17,227 nucleotides of DNA, from positions 1 through 17,227 of the forward strand of contig CAUQKV010000032.1 in the NCBI GenBank assembly GCA_963518845.1, in the 5' to 3' direction. The first letter of the stretch is position 1, and every line of letters starts with the position of its first letter. Below the pieces are notes generated by a model, which was not told where the DNA came from, searched no databases, and worked only from the letters and a program-made list of their open reading frames with translations. Below are positions 1 through 6,971 of this stretch, piece by piece. Position numbers and translations under genes: made by a program. Source of the stretch: JABCPE02 sp963518845 (GTDB lineage Bacteria; Bacteroidota; Bacteroidia; Flavobacteriales; Weeksellaceae).

Positions 1-1415
1 CTATTTATTTCCACATTTTTTGCTACAGCATGATTTCTATTTCTCCCCCAGTGATAGCTTATCCCCTCCAAAGCCAGCCTTTCTAAATCTTCAAAACTTC
101 TGGTTCTCTCTTTTATAGGCTCTTTCTTGTTTTTTTCAATTGCTTCTTGGGGGATTTTATGCCAATCACAAAAAGTAAGTGTAAAATCTTCTTCTATAGG
201 ATTTTGCACTCCCATTCTTTGTGCGGCTTCTTCATAGTCACTCTTTCTTACTGTTTTACTGCCGCAGCTTAGCCCTTCTGCTCCGCCGTCTTTTAGGTCT
301 ACCCTAAGGGTGGTGTCTATGCGTTTGTTATTTTGGTCTATCCGCACATCTACCCAGTTTACTTCCGCATATTCTGTTCTAAATGAGACTTCTGCCGTTT
401 TTTTCTTTTCGCCTTTTGTGCCTGTCAGCCTTGCTCGGAAAGTTTTTTTATCAAAAATAGAGCTGTCATATATCCCTTCACCATCAAAACCATTCCAAAA
501 CAAAATATAATGTCCTGGTTTGGTATAATCATTTTTAGAAATATTAAAATCTCTGTACACTTCCATCCATTCCCATATTCTTGATGGTTTTCCCTCTCTT
601 TTTAGAAATTCTTTTAGCCCTTTTTCTAGACTAGTTCTTACATTTTCCTTTTTGCTGGCAGAAATTATGACTTCTGGTACATAATTTTCTCTATATATAA
701 ATTTATCATTTTCATCTATGATTTCAAGAGTTAATTGGTCTATATCATTTGATGACAAAGTATATTCAAATGCGAAAAAGGCATTTTCATAGTTGTTTTC
801 AAAATCTAAAATTCCCATAGGTACCACAGTGGAATAGCCATCTTTGCAAAGAGAAATTTTAATATCAAAATCTGGATTTTCATTCTCAGGGACAGGTATT
901 CCACTGGTGTTGATTTTTTCTATTACATTAATTTGCCCAGAATCTATAAATTCTATTTTCCCTGTTTCAATGGGAGCGCTTGGCGGAGGCATTTTGCCCG
1001 TTACCATCAAGGTTGATTTTTTGATTAAAGCATTATTATCCTGATACTTTGCCGTACCTGTATCCTGCCAGTCACCAGTCACTGAAAGCACCTGAAAACC
1101 ATCTAAAAACGAGAAGTTAGCAGGACTTTTTTCAACTGTCGTTCCCACAGTTTTGTCTTGAATAGTAGGAACATCATTCAGCACCTTGAATGTTCCTATG
1201 TGGCTATTCATTTTTATTTTTGCTTGGTTAATAATAAAAAGCTGAGATTCTGTTTTTTGCTCTTCTTTTTTCTGCTCTTCGCGTTTTTCCTGCATCATTT
1301 CTCGGTTTTCTGCAAGAGTATTTTCCACCTCACGCTTTTGCTGTCTTTCAGGCGTAATTTTCCCAATAGTGATGATTTCGCTTTCTTCTTTTTCTCGGTT
1401 TTGTATGTCATTCAT
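1..1415 (-). CDS. PAAR-like (DUF4280-type) T6SS tip protein, partial (C-terminus outside window)
   Basis: A long open frame from the ATG at 1415 to the window edge (471 codons seen). Residues 1-58 are a highly charged, helix-forming leader rich in Glu, Lys and Gln. Residues 60-155 resemble the DUF4280 PAAR-like domain: FIINQAKIKMNSHIGTFKV, then DGFQVLSVTGDWQDTG and YQDNNALIKKSTLMVTG. The cysteines common in the family are absent. About 155-330 looks like a beta-rich linker (FEYTLSSNDIDQLTLEIIDE), and 440-471 contains the odd segment ISYHWGRNRNHAVA. PAAR and DUF4280 proteins cap the VgrG spike and often carry a C-terminal toxin; here that part is cut off. It overlaps the preceding gene by one base (TAATG). 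Domain assignment is by pattern, without a profile search. Confidence 0.65.
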   Translation of the reverse strand, partial: MNDIQNREKEESEIITIGKITPERQQKREVENTLAENREMMQEKREEQKKEEQKTESQLFIINQAKIKMNSHIGTFKVLNDVPTIQDKTVGTTVEKSPANFSFLDGFQVLSVTGDWQDTGTAKYQDNNALIKKSTLMVTGKMPPPSAPIETGKIEFIDSGQINVIEKINTSGIPVPENENPDFDIKISLCKDGYSTVVPMGILDFENNYENAFFAFEYTLSSNDIDQLTLEIIDENDKFIYRENYVPEVIISASKKENVRTSLEKGLKEFLKREGKPSRIWEWMEVYRDFNISKNDYTKPGHYILFWNGFDGEGIYDSSIFDKKTFRARLTGTKGEKKKTAEVSFRTEYAEVNWVDVRIDQNNKRIDTTLRVDLKDGGAEGLSCGSKTVRKSDYEEAAQRMGVQNPIEEDFTLTFCDWHKIPQEAIEKNKKEPIKERTRSFEDLERLALEGISYHWGRNRNHAVAKNVEIN

Positions 1416-1987
1416 TAATTTTTTGGCGAATGACCTTTTATCTTTTCTGAAACTAAACATAAAAGTGTGTATTTTATATTCTCATTATCTGTTTTTTCTT
1501 CTAATGTACCATCTAAAAGTCCTAAATCAGTAAATGTAAAGTTTGAATTAGACTCGGTATATCCATTAAAAATCATTCCCAGCATCCTTTTTTCTTGTAA
1601 AAAACTAATTAATGCATTTTCATTTTCTAATGTTTTAGAAATACTATTGCAGTAATTGACTAACTCATCTCCCTGATTTTTTAATAAAATCTCATTTCTT
1701 ACTTCTATCCATCTTTTTCTGATAAAAGAAAGATTAATCACCTTTTCTATGGTATTCTTTGGAGTAATTTCTAATTCTAATTCATCAAAAACCAATGCTA
1801 TTTTTTTTAATAGGACATTCATCGAGTTTTCTTTATCCGAAAAATCTAAATCCCAAACCAATACTTGATACAAAAAATTATCATCCTTCTTGCCATAGCA
1901 GAAAGTCTGTATCGTTCTAGATATTTTATTAACAGAATATTTTCTTTGAAAAATATTTTCTAAATAATATGTAGCAAGAGTATTCAT
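1415..1987 (-). CDS. unknown 190-residue protein, possible adaptor for the PAAR-like protein
   Basis: A soluble 190-residue protein with no signal peptide or membrane segment and no family I recognise. It is mostly predicted helical: a charged N-terminal part (YYLENIFQRKYSVNK), a central ITPKNTIEKVINLSF...RKRWIEVRNEILLK, and a C-terminus with FTFTDLGLLDGTLEEK. It starts six bases after the DUF2235 stop (AGAAAAGA in front of ATG), and its stop overlaps the PAAR-like start as TAATG. Cytoplasmic proteins in this position next to a PAAR-type gene are often T6SS chaperones or adaptors. A second immunity gene is the alternative, though lack of a signal peptide argues against protection from a periplasmic lipase. 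Confidence 0.6.
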   Translation of the reverse strand: MNTLATYYLENIFQRKYSVNKISRTIQTFCYGKKDDNFLYQVLVWDLDFSDKENSMNVLLKKIALVFDELELEITPKNTIEKVINLSFIRKRWIEVRNEILLKNQGDELVNYCNSISKTLENENALISFLQEKRMLGMIFNGYTESNSNFTFTDLGLLDGTLEEKTDNENIKYTLLCLVSEKIKGHSPKN

Positions 1988-1993
1988 TCTTTT

Positions 1994-3568
1994 CTATCGA
2001 GGTGGTATTATTGGTCTTTTCCTATTTGGAGCAGGACCATGAGCGATACTATCACTAAGATTTGATTTTGCAGAACGGTGAAGGTATTCTAGTCTTAATT
2101 TTCTTAGTAATATCTGTTCTTTTTCTGTAGGAATAACATACAGAATTCTCTTTTTCAGTTGTCCTTTTCTATCAGGTACAAATTTCTGTCCTTTTTTATC
2201 GGGTATAAATTTCCATTCTGGGGCATCACCTAATACATAACCTGCTAAATATTTTTTTGCCTTTATAAGCGAATAGTCTTTAGATATCGAATAACTTGTG
2301 GTACTCTTTTTAAGAATAATATTATTCTGTTTAGTAGAAAGCGTTCCTCTAAATAAATCTTCCATAAAATGCAGAGGAATATAGCTGTATTCTTTCTTTA
2401 TTTTACGCCTTCCTTCAAGATAGTAATATGCTCCTCCATCTTGAGGATGATCAAGTGAAAGAGAGCCTAATGAATGGTAATGTATACTTAAGTGCTCCTT
2501 ATCATACCAATACTCCCCACATAGTTTATCTTTCTCTCTTTTACACTCTTCATAAGATGAATAATTTTTCTCTACGATGATTTCCTCCTTTTTATCAGTC
2601 GTATAGCCTCCTCCTATATCCGAATGCACTCCAGGAAAGTTTTTTTCAATGAAATTTGCTCCTTCTGGTATTTTTGAAAGAGCAAAATTTTTACGATGCT
2701 CATCCATAGCAGTGAAATGAACTACTTTAGCAGGCTTTCCTAAATTATTAAGCTGTAGTTCTACTATATCATCACTATGTTCAGAGCCAAAAGAAGCCAC
2801 AGTGTCATAGACGCCTACGAAACGAATTTTTATACGGATTTTATTTAAATCTTCCTTGGTTAATTTCTTTTGAAGTAAATAATACCCTAAATATCCTAAT
2901 TTAGGCATTTTTCCATTATCTAAATAAGCTGAATCTACTTTTTCTCCATCTTTATCACGATGAACAGTTTTCATATAGCCTTTTGTATAACCGGTTTCAG
3001 CAAGTATTTTTATATCTGCTTCTCTTTTGTTGTTGCCTATTTCATATACGAAATTACGGGCAGCAGCAGCCCCGCGGCTAAAACCAAAAACATCAAGAGT
3101 TACAGTGATAGATTTGATTTTTTTAGTGCTTTCATTGCCTATTATATTTAATATTTTTTCAGCTAATTTTTTACAGCCTTTTCTTACTTTAGCACGGATA
3201 CCTGTTTCTCCCTTTCCCCAAGCCATCCCGTGAAAATCGTCTCCTTTTTTATTCTCTGTACCAATACCTTCTATATAAATGCCATATTTTTTTTGGTCTA
3301 CTCCTCTCCATAATCTTGCTACATTGCTGAAATCATTCTCGTAGCTGTCATCAAACAATTTAGACCTAGAATAAATATCTTTTTCTGTTGCTTTATTTTC
3401 CGGTTTACTCTGGTCTTCGTATTCTTCTATCTTCTGTACCTTTTTCCTAATTTCTACATTTCTATGATTGTTGTTTGTTCCATCAAAGAACAATCCTGCT
3501 TCCAAGAAAATTTCTTTTGAATTTTCTTTGTCAAATGAACCGCTGTTATATACATAAGTCTGCCCCAT
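1994..3568 (-). CDS. T6SS effector, DUF2235 (Tle1-like) phospholipase
   Basis: A 524-residue DUF2235 hydrolase. Motifs in order: GLFFDGTNNNHRN (25-37), YIEGIGTENK (98-107), nucleophile elbow DVFGFSRGAAAARNF with Ser164, GVYDTVASFG (252-261) and GVHSDIGGGY (313-322). Unlike the DUF2235 protein at 12505-14142, it has no octad module: only about 20 residues precede the hydrolase fold. The C-terminal region holds a perfect-phase tandem repeat KFIPDKKGQ/KFVPDRKGQ (453-470) and a basic, proline-rich end (APNRKRPIIPPR). It should hydrolyse phospholipids of the target membrane, as known for Tle1 enzymes. It sits between a DUF2931 lipoprotein and the 190-residue/PAAR-like pair, so delivery may be through the PAAR-like tip rather than a VgrG tail. 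Confidence 0.86.
   Translation of the reverse strand: MGQTYVYNSGSFDKENSKEIFLEAGLFFDGTNNNHRNVEIRKKVQKIEEYEDQSKPENKATEKDIYSRSKLFDDSYENDFSNVARLWRGVDQKKYGIYIEGIGTENKKGDDFHGMAWGKGETGIRAKVRKGCKKLAEKILNIIGNESTKKIKSITVTLDVFGFSRGAAAARNFVYEIGNNKREADIKILAETGYTKGYMKTVHRDKDGEKVDSAYLDNGKMPKLGYLGYYLLQKKLTKEDLNKIRIKIRFVGVYDTVASFGSEHSDDIVELQLNNLGKPAKVVHFTAMDEHRKNFALSKIPEGANFIEKNFPGVHSDIGGGYTTDKKEEIIVEKNYSSYEECKREKDKLCGEYWYDKEHLSIHYHSLGSLSLDHPQDGGAYYYLEGRRKIKKEYSYIPLHFMEDLFRGTLSTKQNNIILKKSTTSYSISKDYSLIKAKKYLAGYVLGDAPEWKFIPDKKGQKFVPDRKGQLKKRILYVIPTEKEQILLRKLRLEYLHRSAKSNLSDSIAHGPAPNRKRPIIPPR
2159..2212 (-). repeat. tandem 27-bp repeat inside the DUF2235 effector
   Basis: Two adjacent in-frame 27-base units (2159-2185 and 2186-2212) encode KFVPDRKGQ and KFIPDKKGQ, with only a few base differences. 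The repeat falls near the C-terminus, outside the catalytic motifs, and has no counterpart in the other DUF2235 protein. It is a recent slippage or duplication, and the copy number may vary between strains. Confidence 0.85.
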
Positions 3569-3586
3569 TGTAATATTTTTTTATCA

Positions 3587-4729
3587 TTAATCGAGTGTAG
3601 GATAGTCATCATAAGTGTCATCTAAATCTAATCTCTCCCTATGAAAAGGGAAAAATATTCCATCTCCTTTTTCGTTTTCTAAACGAATGGTAAACAAGCT
3701 GTTATCTCTATTTACTCTGATATTCAGTCTTGCTCTTTTTGTGTTGGGATACATCTTAAAAAACTCTCCAAAAACCTTTTTGTTTTCTTCCCAGTCAAAA
3801 TCATATGTTCCCCAATACTTTATACCATTATTAGCTTTGTATATAAATCTTAGTGCTCTTGGCAGTGGATATTTTTTATCAGAGATGTTTTCTCCTTTTT
3901 GATAGAAAATATCTGGAATTATCGTAATTTCACTGCTGGAATAGTTTTTACGAGCGGGAGTTTCCAGTGTCATTTCATCATAAAAAGTATCCCACTTTTC
4001 TCGGTTAAAATATTCTATAAAAACATCCCCTATTTTTGCGCCCTTATAAAACTCAAAAGTAGGATACCAAGGGTATTTAATATCTCTGTAATCATCCCAC
4101 AGCCCGAAAGGAGTAGGCTTTTCACGGATATGTGGAGGGCGAGCGATACTATCATTTAATACTCTTTGGTGTTCTTCTTTTGAAAAAATCAATCTTTCAT
4201 GGCCATCCAAGCCTTCTGGCTGTTTTAGGTTTATTTTCTCTGCTTGGAAACGGCCTATTTCTATCTGCCGCATCGGGCCTTCTACCCATACTACCACTAC
4301 ACCGCCAGGGGCAAGCCCTACCACAAATGTTCTAAAGGTCTCCTCTCCATACCCTTTAGGGAAAGCTTCTAAATTACGGGCTCTGTCTTTATACCCTTCT
4401 TTAAAAAGTTTTAGCAGCTTAGGATAGTCCAAATCTGCTTTTACTCTATAGAAACAGTCTTCTACATATGAATACCAGACAATGTCTATGTCCTTGGGGA
4501 GTTGTTTCATCATGCTTCCTTCTTGGGTGCCTACTCCCCAGCCATCATCAGGGCTATCAAAAGAGGCTGTAAAACTCGCCATTATACTTACATCACCTAC
4601 TCTTCCTGCGTATATACGCACAGGAAACCCTATTTCTGTGGAAATACCCGCTCCCCATTCATATTTTTCATCCATAAAACTACAATTTGATAATAATAAA
4701 ATAGTGAGTAATAAAATTAGTTTTTTCAT
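3587..4729 (-). CDS. DUF2931 family lipoprotein, candidate immunity to DUF2235 effector
   Basis: A 380-residue lipoprotein beginning MKKLILLLTILLLSNCSFMDEKYEWG (lipobox LSNC). DUF2931 hallmarks are present: YEWGAGIS at the mature N-terminus, DIVWYSYVEDCFYRVKADLDYPKL, and the core VGLAPGGVVVVWVEG followed by IEIGRFQAEK. The C-terminal part has repeated strand patterns including IKYWGTYDFDWEENKKVF. It lies 10 bases after the VgrG fragment and 18 bases before a DUF2235 effector. This reverses the order of module 2, where the effector comes first. Immunity to the DUF2235 phospholipase is inferred from repeated adjacency. Confidence 0.82.
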   Translation of the reverse strand: MKKLILLLTILLLSNCSFMDEKYEWGAGISTEIGFPVRIYAGRVGDVSIMASFTASFDSPDDGWGVGTQEGSMMKQLPKDIDIVWYSYVEDCFYRVKADLDYPKLLKLFKEGYKDRARNLEAFPKGYGEETFRTFVVGLAPGGVVVVWVEGPMRQIEIGRFQAEKINLKQPEGLDGHERLIFSKEEHQRVLNDSIARPPHIREKPTPFGLWDDYRDIKYPWYPTFEFYKGAKIGDVFIEYFNREKWDTFYDEMTLETPARKNYSSSEITIIPDIFYQKGENISDKKYPLPRALRFIYKANNGIKYWGTYDFDWEENKKVFGEFFKMYPNTKRARLNIRVNRDNSLFTIRLENEKGDGIFFPFHRERLDLDDTYDDYPTLD

Positions 4730-4739
4730 GGGATAAAAT

Positions 4740-5111
4740 TTACGATTTATTCACTTTAGCATCTATCTCTCCTAATAATTTGGAGATACCAGCACTCTTT
4801 ATGGTCACATTACCATCTTTAGCATTGTGCAATGTTTCTGAAGTGGTTTCATCCAATTTCCCAAAGATATCAATAATTTTATCTCCTTCTACTTTCTGAG
4901 CATAGTTTTTAGAACTAAATTGATGATCTTTTTCTATGTCTATTCGGTGATTTCCACCTATTGATATTGTTGTATCATTTGTAACATTTGTGATCATATT
5001 ATTTCCCACATTCGTAGTCATATTTTGAGAAACATTAATGTTCAGGTTTTTCGCATTGAGGGTCATTGTCTCAGGTGCTGTTATGGTAATGTTGCTTCCT
5101 TTAGTATCCAA
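4740..5111 (-). CDS. orphan VgrG C-terminal fragment, type B
   Basis: A VgrG piece whose homology starts at SEDESILITDKSGNE (frame open from 5162, just after a TAA). No start codon exists at the junction; the first ATG is at 5111 (MDTKGSNITITAPETM), the start used here. Gp5-like octads follow (NLNINVSQ, NMTTNVGN, NMITNVTN, DTTISIGG). The C-terminus differs from all other copies (GISKLLGEIDAKVNKS) and lacks NNSGEK. The first 146 bases match the type-B copy at 14405-14550 without gaps at about 90%. The next gene is a DUF2931 lipoprotein 10 bases downstream rather than an effector, so if this tail loads a toxin, it is one gene further on. Confidence 0.68.
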   Translation of the reverse strand: MDTKGSNITITAPETMTLNAKNLNINVSQNMTTNVGNNMITNVTNDTTISIGGNHRIDIEKDHQFSSKNYAQKVEGDKIIDIFGKLDETTSETLHNAKDGNVTIKSAGISKLLGEIDAKVNKS

Positions 5112-5150
5112 AAGTATTTCATTACCAGACTTATCTGTAATTAGAATACT
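5005..5150. repeat. dispersed VgrG repeat, type B 5' arm (copy at 5.1 kb)
   Basis: A 146-base ungapped match to 14405-14550 with about 14 substitutions by hand alignment, covering SILI(T/I)DKSGNE to NMTTNVG. Similarity then ends, so the two type-B tails share only their proximal part. Confidence 0.85.
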
Positions 5151-5151
5151 T

Positions 5152-5610
5152 TCATCTTCTGATTAAAAATAATATCAAGGATACTGATAATACAATATTA
5201 GTTATGATATTACTTATAGGAGCTGGTACTATATCATATTTTAACATACTTTCAGTATAATTATATTGTGATTGCGATATAAAATAATACAATGTAAAAA
5301 TAATAATAACTATATTGATAGCAATTATAATGTATCCTGTTTTGTAAATCATCCTAAATACTATTGTATTTAATAACATCAAAATATACATAAATAAAAT
5401 AGAAAATATATTTTTGTACATATTAGGATGATTAAAATTAGATGGAGTTACACAATAGACAATAATAAATCCTATAAAAATAAAAGAAAACACATTACTC
5501 AGTAACAATATCATTTTCAGATATTTACCTAGTATTGAAAATCTATTTAATAATACAGATAACAGATTAAAAAATAGTGTAGAAAACAGAATAATGAAAC
5601 CAATGAACAT
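5152..5610 (-). CDS. four-helix membrane protein, candidate immunity
   Basis: A 152-residue integral membrane protein with about four hydrophobic segments (2-20, 31-51, 68-112 possibly as two, 132-149) and a polar loop SQYNYTESMLKYDIVPAP before the last. Family unknown. It is preceded by a decayed remnant rather than an intact toxin, so it may be an orphan immunity gene kept after its effector was lost. It ends LIRR, with the stop lying in the first bases of the following VgrG fragment, overlapping that frame by 11 bases. The unrelated protein at 14558-14821 ends in the same way. Confidence 0.55.
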   Translation of the reverse strand: MFIGFIILFSTLFFNLLSVLLNRFSILGKYLKMILLLSNVFSFIFIGFIIVYCVTPSNFNHPNMYKNIFSILFMYILMLLNTIVFRMIYKTGYIIIAINIVIIIFTLYYFISQSQYNYTESMLKYDIVPAPISNIITNIVLSVSLILFLIRR

Positions 5611-5618
5611 TTCTAAAA

Positions 5619-5781
5619 TTATTTTAAGATAAATATATTATCATGATTGGGAAAATGCACAACATTAAAAGAGAAATCTATATTAATATCTTTCGTAATC
5701 AGAAATTAATATATAATCTCCTGCCACATCATCTGCACCCTTACTCTGCCCAGTCCCAGAGGGGCAGTATCTTACTACCAC
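5619..5781 (-). pseudogene. decayed coding remnant between cassettes
   Basis: The longest gap in the window (5611-5774) is not empty. From the stop of lipoprotein copy 2, an open phase without a start reads VVVRYCPSGTGQSKGADDV, continues AGDYILISDYERY and stops at 5683. In another phase NIDFSFNVVHFPNHDNIF then runs to a stop at 5619. Both look like protein, and the first part is richer in G+C than the flanks. The most economical reading is the 3' end of a lost effector or immunity gene broken by a frameshift. The source family is not recognised. Confidence 0.4.
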
Positions 5782-6368
5782 TCTATTTTTTTTCTGATTA
5801 GTTGTCGTTCACCGCCTTTTACCGCTGCACCTATAATGATAGAATCTGGTATTTTTCTTAGTTTTTCTATCATCTCTGGATGGTCTTTCTTAAATTCTTT
5901 ATATGATGTCAAATCCACTTCCTCATAGTCTTTTATAGTAGATAAACTCTTTTGACCATATTTTTTCAGTAAAGTTTCTGCCTCTACCACGGATATTTTT
6001 CTAAAATTGCGCTGCCTTAGAACAATACTTTTAGGAACTTCATTATATCGCGGGTCTTCTATCCCATAAATAATACTATCCGTATCACCATCATTGATCA
6101 TATAATCTTGTATTATGTTTAACATTCTATCATCTACCCTATAATATAACCACATACCTCTAAATCGAGAAGATATACTCTTAATCTCAAACTCTACAGG
6201 ATAGATGATATTAGCACTGTCCTTATTTATACTGTCTTGTCCTATGCTTATTTTGGATATTCTTACTTTTTTGTCTGTTTCTTCCTTTTGGCGGAGTTCT
6301 ATCGCTTCTTCTGAGGACTGGCAGGATAGAACCCCTGCTAAAGCTAATACTAATGCTGTTTTTTTCAT
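5775..6368 (-). CDS. lipoprotein, candidate immunity (tandem copy 2)
   Basis: Second copy of the 197-residue lipoprotein (MKKTALVLALAGVLSCQSSEE), beginning three bases after the stop of copy 1. It has the same length, lipobox and C-terminus (RKKIEW). Variation is concentrated in the middle (for example SISSRFRGMWLYY against HVSPKVRDVRLYY). The pair is a direct gene duplication; divergence suggests one copy may protect against a variant of the toxin. A decayed coding remnant starts right at its stop codon, marking an old cassette boundary. Confidence 0.65.
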   Translation of the reverse strand: MKKTALVLALAGVLSCQSSEEAIELRQKEETDKKVRISKISIGQDSINKDSANIIYPVEFEIKSISSRFRGMWLYYRVDDRMLNIIQDYMINDGDTDSIIYGIEDPRYNEVPKSIVLRQRNFRKISVVEAETLLKKYGQKSLSTIKDYEEVDLTSYKEFKKDHPEMIEKLRKIPDSIIIGAAVKGGERQLIRKKIEW

Positions 6369-6371
6369 TTT

Positions 6372-6965
6372 CTACCACTCTATTTTTTTTCTGATTAGTT
6401 GTGGTTCACTGCCTTTTACTGCTACACTTAGAATAATAGAATCTGGTATTTTTCTTAGTTTTGCTATCATCTCTGGATGGTCTTTCTTAAATTCTTTATA
6501 TGATGTCAAATCCACTTCCTCATAGTCTTTTATAGTAGATAAACTCTTTTGACCATATTTTTTCAATAAAGTTTCCGCTTCTACCGCGGATATTTTTCTA
6601 AAATTATATTGCTTTAGAACAATACTTTTAGGAAATTCATTATATTGCAGGTCTTCTATCGCATAAATAATACTATCTGTATCACCATTATAGACCATAT
6701 AATCTTGTATTCTTTTTAAGAATACATCATCTATTCTATAATATAATCTTACATCCCTAACTTTAGGGGACACATGCTTTATTTCAAACTCTACAGGATA
6801 GATGATATTAGCACTGTCTTTGTATATACTTTCTTGTCCTAAACTTCTTTTGGATATGCTTACTTTTTTATCTGTCTCTACCTTTTGGCGGAGTTCTATC
6901 ACTTCTTCTGAGGACTGGCAGGACAATACCCCTGCTAAAGCTAATATTAACGCTGTTTTTTTCAT
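6372..6965 (-). CDS. lipoprotein, candidate immunity (tandem copy 1)
   Basis: A 197-residue lipoprotein beginning MKKTALILALAGVLSCQSSEE, with a clean lipobox (VLSC, Cys16). The mature part is charged and probably periplasmic. It starts six bases after the unknown effector stop, the usual place for its immunity gene. It is about 80% identical to the next gene. Differences cluster in residues about 50-125 and near the C-terminus, while residues 130-168 are essentially identical, as expected if the variable part meets the toxin. No domain family is recognised. Confidence 0.65.
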   Translation of the reverse strand: MKKTALILALAGVLSCQSSEEVIELRQKVETDKKVSISKRSLGQESIYKDSANIIYPVEFEIKHVSPKVRDVRLYYRIDDVFLKRIQDYMVYNGDTDSIIYAIEDLQYNEFPKSIVLKQYNFRKISAVEAETLLKKYGQKSLSTIKDYEEVDLTSYKEFKKDHPEMIAKLRKIPDSIILSVAVKGSEPQLIRKKIEW

Positions 6966-6971
6966 TTTAAT

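Noticed and set aside
310..1418. Plus-strand open frames of 66-86 codons (310-510, 844-1044, 1158-1418)
   Set aside because: They lie antisense to the PAAR-like gene, are rich in Phe, Ser and Leu from reversed A-rich codons, and show no family pattern.
2041..4155. Shared GAGCGATACTATCA word in a DUF2235 effector and a DUF2931 lipoprotein
   Set aside because: It encodes a short DSIA(H/R) in both but no wider similarity surrounds it; coincidence is likely.
5746..5767. Hairpin CTGCCC/GGGCAG with a 10-base loop, a possible terminator
   Set aside because: The six-base stem has no T-run after it on either strand and lies inside the protein-like remnant.
5611..5774. Internal promoter ahead of the 152-residue membrane gene
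   Set aside because: AT-rich text gives several loose matches to the Bacteroidota TAnnTTTG box, but none had convincing spacing to a TTG at -33.
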